Shown here piece after piece: positions 43,289-54,242 of a stretch of DNA of 64,000 bases (the first letter of the stretch is position 1; each line of letters begins with the position of its first letter). Origin of the DNA: Bedellia somnulentella (taxonomy: Eukaryota; Arthropoda; Insecta; Lepidoptera; Bedelliidae); NCBI GenBank assembly GCA_963576735.1, contig OY755183.1:7831213-7895212 (forward strand). Direction: 5' to 3'. Under the pieces are notes generated by a model, which did no database searches, was not told where the DNA came from, and saw only the letters and a program-made list of their open reading frames with translations. The position numbers were made by a program, and so were the translations under genes.

Positions 43289-44633
43289 TGCAACTGTCGT
43301 GCGTATAGTTGACACTTTTCGTTTGTTGTATGGTCCGATGTTAACTAGTATTGATTCGGATTTAAGTGCAGTACAAGACTTAGTCAAGGTGAACTACGAT
43401 AAAGTGCCGTGTGCATATCACGTGCGCAAAGCTAATAAAAACCCGCGTTCTCACTGCGTATGATTTTTCAATTTAGAAATATCTTCGCTTTAAATTAATT
43501 TAGAGCACAGAGCTATTGCGTATTTAATTGATTAATAGGGATCCGAAGTAGCATATCATTACAAGCTAATGGCTAGTCTACACAATCACTGATTACAAAC
43601 AATTACGCGCGATCTGAATAATGTAGTCGGCATACTCGATTCTACTCGGCTCCCTGATAACATATCTTTTACGACCGGCTATCGTCTCGCAAGTTGCTAT
43701 ATTGTCATTTTTAAAGTCAAATATTAGTATAGTTTTTATAGAGTTTACAGCAACAACCTTGCAATTTGCAATTCCAACTGATGGCCGCAAAGCTCCATAA
43801 AACGAGGGCGGGACTACTCGCTAATCATCGTCTATGATCGCCTTCGATCCGCGAATTATCGGTTTTTCAGGCACTTATCATAAATCACCGGGTGGTTACG
43901 TAGAAGTGCCCACACTATCACCGTTTTTTCATTACAATAACTTTTTAGGTGTTCAGAAAGATTTAGGTGGTCAATCAATCAAAAAACTTTGACCAAATTG
44001 ACTTTTACTAGTTACTATTAACCGCTATAAACTCAACGATCATCACCGAAAATGTAGAGACGGCATAAGGCTAAATTTGCCGGCCCATTGTTTTACTAAG
44101 GCCAGTCCAAAATTTTCTTTTTATTCTACTAAATTGCTAACCCGGAAACATCGGAACAAACTTCGGAAACGTAAAGATCTTATATTCTAATGAAATGTCT
44201 CCGTTCAACTAACGTGCTGCAACTGCAAGACGACATACGCTAATAGATTATTTTTAATCGTACCGAAGTTTCTGAGATTAGCGCGTTCAAGAGAATAAAC
44301 TTTTCAGCTTTATAAGACTTCGAAACATTCTAAAACCTTAATTTTTTATTGATTGTATAGGAAATTAGGCAAATTTTTGAAAAAAATCGTGTCGGTGTGA
44401 CCTTGACTTATTATTTTCTAGGTCAAAATCATCAAATACAATGAAACCTTGAAAACAAATTTCGAGAATTAAAATATTATGACACCCGACATAATTATAC
44501 CTACTTATGATTTGTGTTCTAAAGGCGGGTTTTAATAATATACATCTAAACATTAAAAATACTTTTTTCTCTTTAGGAGTATTTTTGTCCCTTTCACAAA
44601 TCTTGTTTTTTTTAATCATTACCTATTTTTATA
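43289..44633. other. Upstream region of the CAS gene
   Basis: It should hold the promoter and 5' leader of the minus-strand CAS gene. The frame is open back to 43387 without an ATG. The 43390-43460 stretch contains CACGTG (43420-43425), a bHLH-type palindrome. I see no convincing TATA box. The rest is AT-rich, without genes. Confidence 0.4.
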
Positions 44634-44782
44634 CTTCTAACGCCCGATTTCTGAATTGAGCATTCAAGCTGAGAACGACTTAAGTATCGTTTTGTCTCAT
44701 TCAGTTGTTAAGGTTTCAATGCGACAGAACGATACTTAAGTTGTTCTCAGCTGGAATACTCAATTCAGAAATCGGTCGTAAG
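44634..44782. mobile_element. Foldback MITE, 149 bp
   Basis: The left arm (CGATTTCTGAATTGAGCATT, GCTGAGAACGACTTAAGTAT, CGTTTTGTC) and right arm (GACAGAACGATACTTAAGTT, GTTCTCAGCTGGAATACTCA, ATTCAGAAATCG) are inverted copies of about 60 bp, with a few mismatches, around a spacer of about 28 bp. No coding capacity. Confidence 0.85.
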
Positions 44783-44949
44783 TCTACAATAAAGAAAATT
44801 ACATATAAATTAAACAGCCTTACTTTGAACCCTTATGGGTTGAATTTCTTTCTTAGTCCTGACTCACACCATGTAAAAAACAACTGTGTCAAATTTCAAG
44901 CTTTTAGGTATAGCATCTTTGTCAGTGAATAAATTTTGCCTTTTTAAAT

Positions 44950-45110
44950 ACATACTTACTCACGGCAAAGAATCACGGCTATTAATCCCAAAAAAGGGTG
45001 GATAAAGCTTCAAATATTGCTATTTAGTTAAGCAGCTACTTTTTAAAGTTGAATGGGGAAAATATTGTAAAATAAAGAAGGTTAGCCCGACAGTCACTTT
45101 TTAAGCCTCA
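44950..45110 (-). repeat. TATG-tailed element, partial
   Basis: ACATACTTACTCACGGC, AATCACGGCTATTAATCCCA, AAAAAGGGTGGATAAAGCTT and AGTTGAATGGGGAAAATATT. The 5' half is damaged. A (TAG)n microsatellite follows at 45131-45150. Confidence 0.65.
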
Positions 45111-46949
45111 ATCCTATTACCCATATAGATTAGTAGTAGTAGTAGTAGTAGAAGTATAAGTATCTCTACCACTGATAGTCTCTCTCTGTCTTCTCCAGTA
45201 GGAACGTGAAGTGACGAATTGACCACTTTTGTTTATCAAATTATGCAAAGAATTTCTACGGCAAACGTAGTTGTGATCGTACTTTATTTTCCATCCAATA
45301 TCCACTTGATAAACCTGGCCTAGTGACCCTAAAAACAAAAGATAACCTGAGAGAGGATAGACTAGACAGTTACCTTGTACTTCCGCGCGTACGTACCGAT
45401 ACGGTTACAAACTGAAACCAAGCATCATAAGCTCCGTTAATTTAAATAGTCACTATTATTACTTTAAGCCAACATTATACAGCTAGGTCACAGATTAACA
45501 CTTTAACTGTCCCATGCTTTACTTTCCCAGAACTAGATGTCCCATAATCATTCCTGGAATCGAGATAAATACACTGGAGCATTATTTGTCATGCACGGTC
45601 GTATCAAGCCAGCTTTTCAGTGCATTACATGTAATGCATGGACAGCTAAAGAGTTAATTAATATCTAACACAAGTATTCCAACAAGTTTGTAAAAAAAAA
45701 ACATTATGCAACCACCCTATGTAGTACTGGACTGTACATACTGATCAGAAGTTAGAATATAATTAAAACTCTGATGATTCACGGTAGAGATGTAGTGATA
45801 TATGTGACTGAGTTTCATCATGATATACTGATTTTATACTTATTTTTACAAATAAAATACAGAGAAATATTTAAAAAACAGACTGTTTTTTAAACACACT
45901 GTGTTTTTAACAGATTCCAATTTTTTGTTATGTATATCTTGAAAAATTCATGTTTAATATTAGCAACATTTCTATTCTACCAATCTAAGAAAATATGATG
46001 CAATTAGAATGAAAAAACCAAATCAGTTAAGAAATAAGAATGATATCAATCAAGTAACTACATAAAAAGGCTACATCCAATTCATCTAACATCCATCATT
46101 ATAAATGGATTACAAATGGGATGGTCCCTGTATTAGACTCTTTTAGCCGTTTTCCAAACCACTGAAAGAGTGATCAAGATTACTTTAACGTTTAAGTAAA
46201 AAAAAATATTTTCCTATAAATAATTTTAACCAAATGTACATAATCGTATCTATGCAATTAAATAAAATCAAACCAAATGATTCTCAAATTCCGTTCACAA
46301 TGCACTTCGTGAGCAGCACTAATAAAGACAAATCTACATTCATACGAGTATTATGTGACAACAAATGGCATAATGTTTGCACCAAATGGTAAAATGCACA
46401 AAAAGTGCAAGAACCACCACACCCCTAACATTCATTCGTTTTGCCGCACGATTTGATTGTCATCTACTCACGACATGAGTGGCAAAACGCCGGTATTTCA
46501 CATTGTTCCATAATTGTTATACTTACATGTAATAAACTTCTCTATTTTAACTGTCATAAGAGTTCTTTCAATTTTTACGTTTTCTAAAAGAGATTCTAAA
46601 CTCGCCAATTTGAAAGGCAACAGAGTTAAAAATTGTAGTAAAAATCGATAGCGCGCTTAAGCTGTTTAGAGATTGAACAGCTTATGAGCTGAAGACTCAG
46701 CAGATGTCAATAGTGAATGGTCTATTGTTAACAAACATGGACACAAATGGGTACAAAGCGTTGCATTATTAGCGGAGGCAAGTAGCCTCAACGAGCCAAA
46801 TGTCAGTTTTTATTTGATAATTGGGGCGGCCATTGTGCCGATGAATGGCGAATGTTGTACGACAATCTGTAGGACGCTGGAAGTCATCTGTTTAGTCTTT
46901 CACTGCGGTTAGGTGCTATTGACTTAATAGATTACAGAGATGTTTTTGA
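45111..46949. other. Gene-free stretch of 1.8 kb
   Basis: No gene recognised. An 18-bp perfect palindrome, TGCATTACATGTAATGCA, lies at 45621-45638. The 73-codon open frame at 45117-45338 starts inside a simple repeat and looks spurious. Confidence 0.45.
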
Positions 46950-47045
46950 ATTACATACATATGCATACATCACGGCTGTTAATTCCTAGAAGGGGTAGCC
47001 AGAGCTAAGGAACTAAAAGTTCCTCAGCCACTTTTTTCAGCCACG
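46950..47045 (-). repeat. TATG-tailed element, 3' part
   Basis: TTACATACATATGCATACAT, CACGGCTGTTAATTCCTAGA, AGGGGTAGCCAGAGCTAAGG and TCCTCAGCCACTTTTTT. 5'-truncated. Confidence 0.75.
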
Positions 47046-47255
47046 TTTTTGAATTATTCACCATCTATTTTAGATACGAAAAAATACTACCCTATAACTC
47101 TACGCAAAAATACGACTACATTAGTACAATTCTATGAATGGATTGGGGAAAGCGAGTAAATGATTATATTGTGTAATGTACAAGTATTCCACTCTATAGC
47201 CTCTAATCACTCAGAAAAATTCACCTTACTATCTATCGGTCAAAGATTTATAATA
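47046..47255. other. Spacer
   Basis: Nothing recognised. Confidence 0.4.
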
Positions 47256-48536
47256 CGAGGGGCATGCCAATAGAAGTTAGATACTCCTTTCTCATTTAAT
47301 TGACACTGGCAAGCTATACACCATCTTATAGGCTGGTTTTTTATTGACATATTTGAATATAGAAGACACACTTCTTTTATTTATTTTTTATTTGGATGAG
47401 CATCATTTTTCCGAGAATCTGGCGGGAATTCACTTGCAACAATGGAGCTCAGTCGACGTGATTTTCGCGCTATGATTTATTACGACTTTAAAAAGGTTTA
47501 AAGCCTCAATAATGTTTTGAACTTTTGGCTTCTACTTTTGGCGAGTCTGTTTGTTCCCGAGCAACAGTATTCAATTTGTTTGCTGAATTTAAAAGAGGAC
47601 GGGGATGTCTCGAAGATGAAGCGAAGACAGGACGGCCGCCAAACGCGGTCACGCAAGAAGACGTTCGTGCAGTTGAATAACTTATTCGCGAAAACCGACG
47701 AATTACATATGTAGAGCTAGAGCGAGAACTAGGAATTGGATCAGCAGCAATGCAAACCATAATTCACGACCACCTTTCTCTCCGTAAACGTTGTTCGAGA
47801 TGGGTGCCGCACAAACTTACCGATGAGCAGAAAGACCGTCGGGTGGATTGGTGCCTATTCATGATAGATAAATTCAACGGAGTCGAGAAAAAAAACGTAT
47901 ATGGTATACTGACTGGTGACGAAACATGGCTATATAACTATGATCCCGAATCAAAGCGACAGTCGACTGTGTGGTGCTTTGAAGACGAGCCAACTCCAAC
48001 GAGAGTTGCCGTGCACGAAGCACACAGAAACAAATGGTCGCCTCGTTTTTCTGCAAAACAGATCATATTGCTACTGTTGTGTTAGAGAATGAAATAACGG
48101 TGAAGTCCGAATGGTATGTGACAGTTTGTGCTCCAACAGTAATATCAGCTTGGTGTGACAAGCGACCGAAGTCAGGAATCTGGCACCTTCTCTGGCACCA
48201 CGACAGAATGCGGCGCCGCACACGTCTGTCAGAACACTAGACTTTTTCAACTCGAAATATTCCCCTGACCTAGCGCCTTGTGATTTTTACTTGTTTCCAA
48301 AAATCATAGAAAAACTAAAGGGGAAGAGGTTTGAAAGCAAAGAAGATGCGCTGGTTGCCTATAATTTCGAGATTTCTGAGGTATATATAGAAGAGTGGTC
48401 ACAGGTATTTTCCAATCGGTTCAGACGTATGGAAAAGTGTATACGTGCTCAGGGTGAATACTTTGAAAAGATCGATACTTATAAAGAATAAATTTTATAA
48501 TCTTTGAGTATCTAGTTTCTTTTGGCATGCCCCTCG
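47256..48536 (+). mobile_element. Mariner element, full length 1281 bp
   Basis: The inverted ends are CGAGGGGCATGCCAATAGAA and TTCTTTTGGCATGCCCCTCG, and TA lies on both outer sides (47254-47255, 48537-48538). The length is standard for mariner. The transposase inside has stops and frame changes, so the copy is inactive. The ends would still be usable by a related active transposase in principle. Confidence 0.92.
47442..48491 (+). pseudogene. Mariner transposase, broken
   Basis: ATG at 47442 opens MELSRRDFRAMIYYDFKK, the mariner helix-turn-helix region, and a frameshift follows within 20 codons. Readable blocks continue as SRATVFNLFAEFKRGRG, DEAKTGRPPNAVTQEDVRAV followed by a stop, ELERELGIGSAAMQTIIHDH, then the first catalytic Asp in ILTGDETWLYNYDPESK. 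The second Asp region (LHHDR) follows a frame change. The third is in SPDLAPCDFYLFPK, which pairs with a D34D-type mariner. A small deletion lies just before that block. The C-terminus ends FEKIDTYKE at 48491. Several independent lesions mean an old inactivation. Confidence 0.88.
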
Positions 48537-49295
48537 TACTCCTCATTTACCTTACGTTTTTTTTATACTTACCAAAGTACAGCAATTTAAATGTGATATC
48601 TTTGGAGTGAATAAGTACAGTTAATTTTAATTAAGAACTAAAAACCTAAGAACTTAGATTATCTCTTTTAAAAATTTTACAAATGAACACTTAATCCTTT
48701 ACTTATCTAGATCACTATGAAGAGTAGCCGCTTTGAAAGGGCCACCTGAAGATTTATCATTATCCTAATTAATCAATACGATTTTTACGATAACAAAGAG
48801 CATTCATTGCTTTTCTCTAAATAAGAGTCGGGGCTTCTTCCCGAATAATAAGTTAAGTACCAATCTAGACTCCATATTATTTTTTAAATACTAAAACATG
48901 TTAGTCCAAGTCCATAACTGAGTTGACCTTCCCAGCGTCGGTCGTGTTATCCAACCCGAGAGGAGCGAAGGTTACCGCGGCGTTCCCACGGGCACACCTG
49001 TGCGGCGCACGACCAAACAAAGACCTCGAGCCCGCATTCCTATCTTCTCTGACTCTGGCGGAAATCTGGGAATATGCCGTCCATTTAGATGTGCACTATC
49101 TTTTTAGGTTTTCCTGAGATTTTATGGGTTAATAAACCAAGTGTATTGGGTATTTGCTAGACACTTATATTATCGCAGACTAGTACGATATGGAATTTTA
49201 CGGTGAATTTTGAAATATTTGTTGAATTATTACAAGTATTCTTCTGATTATATGACTACCGTACTCATTCTGACCCGACTGAATGTGCTACCACA
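48537..49295. other. Gene-free stretch with GC-rich patch 48925-49070
   Basis: The 64-codon open frame at 48923-49117 covers the patch (GCGGCGTTCCCACGGGCACA) but resembles no family. Confidence 0.4.
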
Positions 49296-49620
49296 AGACT
49301 GTAATAGCTCAGTGTAAGAACCACCGCTTCCGCATGGAAGAGACGCGAGTCCAAAATCCTAGTTGTAAACTGTGAAGGAATAATCATGAGGAAATCTACA
49401 TAGCTTTCATGTGGCAGTGTATGTCTAGAGAAAAGCCATGGGCCATCCCCCTATCACGTAAATTCACAGTTTAAGCAAAACTAGGGTAATCTGAACACTC
49501 TAGTGACCAGAATATCACGAGCTGTTTAGAAGTATAAGTACCTCCGCCGCCCCTTTAGGGAAAACACGGCGTGAACGTTAAATTGAAGTTGAGACTTTGA
49601 GATGTTTGTGGATAGAGTAC
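49296..49620 (+). repeat. HaSE-like SINE, nearly full length
   Basis: GACTGTAATAGCTCAGTG (A box region), a damaged B box near 49350, ATCATGAGGAAATCTACATA, CTTTCATGTGGCAGTGTATG, CCCCCTATCACGTAAATTCA, ACCTCCGCCGCCCCTTTAGG and ACACGGCGTGAACG, ending TGAGACTTTGAGATG. Confidence 0.75.
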
Positions 49621-50883
49621 CTAAAGCCATCATCATCATTTTTAATCAGACTATAGTACACTCTCCGCTGATTATACCCAAAAGTACTTACGAAGTATTA
49701 CTTCGTTTGCTTTTGTTTTTGATTTTTGGAAGTTCCCGACTATAAACATCATAGTTGCCCCATTTCGAAGTATGTAAAACTGGTCATTTAGCTGCAAAAA
49801 CCCTCCGTTTCTAAGGAAGCTACTGTCCAGCTACTTTAAAAATTTAAACAAGGTAGATATTACTAAAAGTATTAATCAACCATAAATAAAACTATCCCAA
49901 AAACGGAGGATAGAGTTACAGAACCAATTATTCCGAAGTCCTCGAAGAAACCTTAGAAAACCTTAGTTGAAGGAAGCTGTATACAAAATGTTATTATTTT
50001 AAAAGGAATGTTTTGAAGTATAAGGTAAGGCTACGTTTTGTATGCAATAAGTACAAGATATAAAACACGAGGGTAAATTCTGCTAAATTACAAAAAACCT
50101 ATTTTATTTCAAATACTTTATAATTATTATTATTTTTACGTACGTTAAGATTTTTGCTACATTTAATATTATTTATGTGGGTTTAATTGGATGTTTTGAT
50201 CTAATAACATACCATCTTACAAAATTTTAAGAGTAAATGTAACGTTGGGCCTGCGACGATGGTGATGGTCAATGTGATCAAATGAGATCGGTGGTGCTGC
50301 CATACAAAAACGTATCATTAGATGGCTTCTAGAAGGTTCTGTGTTTTTCAAGTTCATGCGTTTTGTAAATAAAATAATTAATCATAATACTCCATGAAAA
50401 TAATTCAATCTCTCAATAACTTTAAACAGTCATTGGATTGTCACCCATCATGTTCACTTATTAACTAGAAAATTCTCTACTTCTACACTGTTTGAAGCAA
50501 CAATGTAAGGGTTCATTTCTAAAATGACCCTACACAGTTACTGTTCTAAAACCAACGACAAAGCATGCATAACATCTCAGAGCTGCAGTCATATCACAAA
50601 TTATGACGCCAATCATCTGCCGATGTCGGTAATGCAACGTTATTACAAAAGTACAATTATATCCCGACAGATTTTTGGTATCAAATATTTTATGAGAATA
50701 GGGCACCAAGGCAGCCAATCAAGTGCCGCGGTCGCACTGTGGGAATCAAATCACGATCCCGCGCACGCCCGCGCGCCGTAAAAGGTTCCTGTGACGATTT
50801 ACTACGCATACAGGTTGCTCTACCCGCGAGGTTTTACTGGTGCAAAAAAATTGCACTCCATTGGTAATAAGACAAATTAGTTG
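49621..50883. other. Gene-free stretch of 1.3 kb
   Basis: Overlapping open frames of 62 and 85 codons at 50524-50781 on opposite strands look spurious. Nothing else recognised. Confidence 0.45.
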
Positions 50884-51114
50884 TTGTGTGGTGTCGGCTT
50901 AGAATAGCACTACCCCATTTTTCTTCCGGTGGGTGTACGTAAGAGGCGACTAACGTTATTGGGGCTTTCTAAAGGATATTGGGCGATGCGGTTGGAGACC
51001 CATCACCAAAAACCTTTATTTGACCATCTTTTCCCGACGCAACTTCCAAAAGTGGCTAAGGAATTTCTAATTCCTTAGTTCTGGCTACCCCTTCTAGGGA
51101 TTTATAGCCGTGAG
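50884..51114 (+). repeat. TATG-tailed element, full body without tail
   Basis: TTGTGTGGTGTCGGCTTAGA, CTTCCGGTGGGTGTACGTAA, GCGATGCGGTTGGAGACCCA, AAAGTGGCTAAGGAATTTCT and TTTATAGCCGTGAG. It lacks the TATG tail, ending instead in a T run. Confidence 0.85.
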
Positions 51115-52149
51115 TTTTTTTACTTTATTCTGTTTCTTGGGCATGCGTTAAGTTTGTTTTCATATATATTGTTTCCTTAGTTTTGATTAATAATGGTTTA
51201 CTGTAGATCATCACAGCCTATCATGCCCCTACCCCCTCTGGTTAAGAAATCTACCCTGAATAGAGTGACTAGCTGACCCGACAATTTGTACTGTAAATTT
51301 GCTTGTACCATCTTAAGGCGTATTTTCCGGTGCTCTGAGTTCAATCACGCGTGAATATTTTATTGGTAATTTTTTTCCGGGATAAAAAGTATCCTATGCT
51401 ATAATTTGGGTCATTATCTAGCATTCTGCTAAATTTTATATATATGCTATAAATATTCATAAACATTTTGTAATTGAGAAGCCTTTTACCTCAAACACAC
51501 AAACATCTAAACTTTCACATTTATAATATTAATAGGATTAGTCCATCGCCGCTAAATGTGTCCTTTCACGAAAATCACCATAATTATGAATGTAACCAAA
51601 ATATTTTTTGATATTGGATTGAATCAGGCGTTACTTTGCGGAAATCCATAGCAATACTAATATTAATAAATTTCTTCGCTTAATTCCGCTAAATATTAAA
51701 TATTTTTTATTATATTATATAAGCCTGCAATAACCTACTAAATTGGGTAAATGGTTAAAGTAAATGCTTCAATATTAATCGAAATTCAATGGGGATCTAT
51801 ACTTATTTTTGACGCTTTGAAACTTCGTCCATTTTTCGGTTATAAAGATTATTTTGTATGATGTTGAAAATAAATTATCAACAATAAATTGAAAGATCAG
51901 TAAATGCTTATAAGCATTAACAGCTTCAAGATTATCTTATTCATTAGAATACCCGTTTTAATAACATTCTTGTTTCGTATTATTTATTCATATTAGTGGT
52001 TGCTCAAAGAACTACTAGTAAAACTAGCGCGCTACTGGTTTTATCACATAACTAAACCATAACATTGCAGCAAGAAGTCACAGCACAACCTAATAGACAA
52101 AACGTTCAATAAAGAAACAAATCAACATATTTAAATTTATGATAATACT
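51115..52149. other. Gene-free stretch with a Lepidoptera-type dispersed fragment
   Basis: The 51280-51540 segment (TTTTTTTCCGGGATAAAAAGTA, TCCTATGCTATAATTTGGGT) resembles a fragment of a widely scattered lepidopteran repeat. Nothing else seen. Confidence 0.35.
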
Positions 52150-52310
52150 TGTATACTGAGTTGTACTCATTGATGTGGTGAAACATTCGAACAAAGGTGA
52201 AAAAGCGAGCCCCCTATTACTTGACTAAGTACAACTTAGATTATATATATTGATAGATGTAGATTTCCGCACAATGTATTCCCTCATCACAATCACTTGA
52301 AATTATAAAA
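52150..52310 (-). repeat. SINE body fragment, duplicate of 53428
   Basis: TGAGTTGTACTCATTGATGT, GGTGAAACATTCGAACAAAG, TTGACTAAGTACAACTTAGA, TTATATATATTGATAGATGT and AGATTTCCGCACAATGTATT. The same wording occurs at 53428-53560, including unusual changes, so the two share a recent origin. Confidence 0.7.
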
Positions 52311-52414
52311 ACCGTTTTCAAAGGTCTTAAATCAAAAGAGTTTATTTAAAACCAGCGGCAAAACTTTAAAGTATGACAATTGAGAGCAGCCTGTAGTTCT
52401 AGCCGTGGGCAGGT

Positions 52415-52550
52415 TTGGATGCACCTGAGTATTTCACACCGCGACTCGGCGGCGCCGACGACGTGTCTGCGACCGGCCTTATATCTGTACTCTATACTCG
52501 GGAAATATTGCTCAGCACTACTTGCCCAGACTTGTCATATACATACCTAA
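52415..52550. other. GC-richer patch
   Basis: CACCGCGACTCGGCGGCGCC at about 52437, with a 62-codon open frame that resembles nothing. It lies just before a SINE. Confidence 0.35.
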
Positions 52551-52554
52551 GTTA

Positions 52555-52800
52555 TCTAATAACCGTGATAGCGTCGTGGGTAAAACAACCGCCTATCATG
52601 TAGAGAGTTTAGAGAGGCTAGGGTTTGTTTACGGAGTGGGCGAACACACATGTGGCTTTTCTAAAAAAATATCGTGAGGAAACCCTCATGGCTAAGCGTA
52701 TTCTTATAAATCGGGGATATCACTATCACGTTCGTTCACTGTCCAAGCAAAACGTGCGTACTCTGAACACCAGATGATAATGTTTCGAGATGTTAGTGCA
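52555..52800 (+). repeat. HaSE-like SINE
   Basis: ATAACCGTGATAGCGTCGTG, CAACCGCCTATCATGTAGAG, a decayed B box, AATATCGTGAGGAAACCCTC, ATGGCTAAGCGTATTC, CACTGTCCAAGCAAAACGTG and ACTCTGAACACCAGATGA. Confidence 0.7.
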
Positions 52801-53427
52801 AGACAAGAATACCTACTGTATCTAAATATTTAGAATTAGAACCACTTTCCACATTAACTAGACCTGCCAATCATCACGTGAACACATTGTACCCATCAAG
52901 AGTCGGCACTCTTAACACCAATGTCACGTGATGGTATTAGTGCCACCTCCACCGCATGAATATACCGCATGAATGATACTTCGATATATCGGGTCCAATT
53001 GTGTATTACTAGGAAATTTATAGCCGAGGACAGATTTTGCAATATATAGGTATACTCGTATCTCAGTTACTTCTGAGGTTACGTTGAAACCCATTCGTCT
53101 GTACCGACCATGAAAGAGCAATGCTTTGGTTAAGATGCGTTGAGTTGTGTTGTGACACTTTTCTGTGGCTTGTGGTATGTCATTATGATATTGCAAAATA
53201 CATGATAAAAAGTAGATTTCTCTAGAATTTTTGGTGTGATATGCTAAAGCTTTCGAAATTAATATAAAAATACCCCTAAAAGTAAAATACTCCTTTTTCC
53301 GATATATAGCCGTGTGTATAGGTAGGAAAAGAGCCTTCGATTTTTAGAGACAGATTTGTGAAGTCATATATGATGTGTGGTTTATTTGTCGATTTTGAGT
53401 AGTAAATAAAAACATTGTAATAAGCCA
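52801..53427. other. Gene-free stretch
   Basis: A reversed scrap of the same SINE 3' part at 52880-52960. A 90-codon minus open frame at 52924-53196 resembles no family. Confidence 0.4.
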
Positions 53428-53705
53428 GAATGGCTGAGTTGTACTCGTTGATGTGGTGAAACATTCGAACAAAGGTGAAAGGTGAAAGCCCCCTATTAAC
53501 TAAGTACAACTTAGATTATATATATTGATAGATATAGATTTCCGCACGATGTTTTCCCTCATCCCAAACAACCATGATAAATTAATCACACGTACGAATT
53601 TTTAGAAAAGACAAATTGATGTAGGTCTGAACCGGCATTTGAACACATGCTTGTCTGTGTTGACGGGCGGTCGTTCTACCCATTGGACTATCACGGCTGC
53701 TTAGG
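53428..53705 (-). repeat. HaSE-like SINE, reverse, with tRNA head
   Basis: The body from GGCTGAGTTGTACTCGTTGA through ATTTCCGCACGATGTTTTCC is followed by AGAAAAGACAAATTGATGTA and CGGCATTTGAACACATGCTT. The head ends CGTTCTACCCATTGGACTAT, the reversed A box region. Confidence 0.75.
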
Positions 53706-53919
53706 AGAACATATTGTATGTGAAAAATATATATTGTGTGTGATGGCCACAACGCACAACAACCACTAACCCCGTACCTTATTTTTGTGTTTAGCTGTGT
53801 AGATAGGAAAACAGTAATGCCACCGAGCAACTTATAAGTGCATCACTAGTTAATTATTAAAGAAAATAAACGCTTAGCTCAATAAATCTTTAATATGCTT
53901 TCCTGCTCATTAGGTTTTT

Positions 53920-53925
53920 TTTATT
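53920..53925 (-). terminator. Candidate polyadenylation signal of the esterase gene
   Basis: AATAAA on the minus strand, about 150 nt past the esterase stop codon at 54074. Confidence 0.5.
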
Positions 53926-54073
53926 TCATAATTAAAATTTGAAAGTGACATCAAATAATCTAAATACATAGATAAAATTTAAAAGCTCTATCATCTAATG
54001 ACGTTTTGTAACATGATATAATGATTTATATTTGATATGATACGTATATTGGTGCTACTTTTTAAAGTCTTGT

Positions 54074-54242
54074 TTAAAAACTACAGGTTTTGTCAAAAAA
54101 GGGTTTGTATAAATTGATCCGATCTGGCAGCAAGTTACTCCTCATGGTTAACTGGTCGTTGATTTCCAAATAAGTCACAACCGTGTCTGTAATGGGCTCC
54201 CATCTTGTTGATACTATTTTATCCAGTGACGGTGTTGGTTCT
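54074..54242 (-). CDS. Esterase coding exon 3
   Basis: Acceptor TTTCAG|A, then EPTPSLDKIVSTRWEPIT and LEINDQLTM, the usual C-terminal end of insect carboxylesterases, with a stop after KTCSF. The first base completes a Gly codon begun in exon 2. Confidence 0.88.

Noticed and set aside
43289..43387. 33-codon N-terminal extension of the CAS protein
   Set aside because: The frame is open but begins with TTG, with no ATG. The downstream ATG gives the normal family length.
42336..43463. Plus-strand and other-frame open frames over the CAS gene (up to 135 codons)
   Set aside because: They are antisense or shifted shadows of a clear conserved enzyme.
45117..45338. 73-codon open frame with a poly-Thr end
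   Set aside because: The Thr run is a translated (TAG)n microsatellite.
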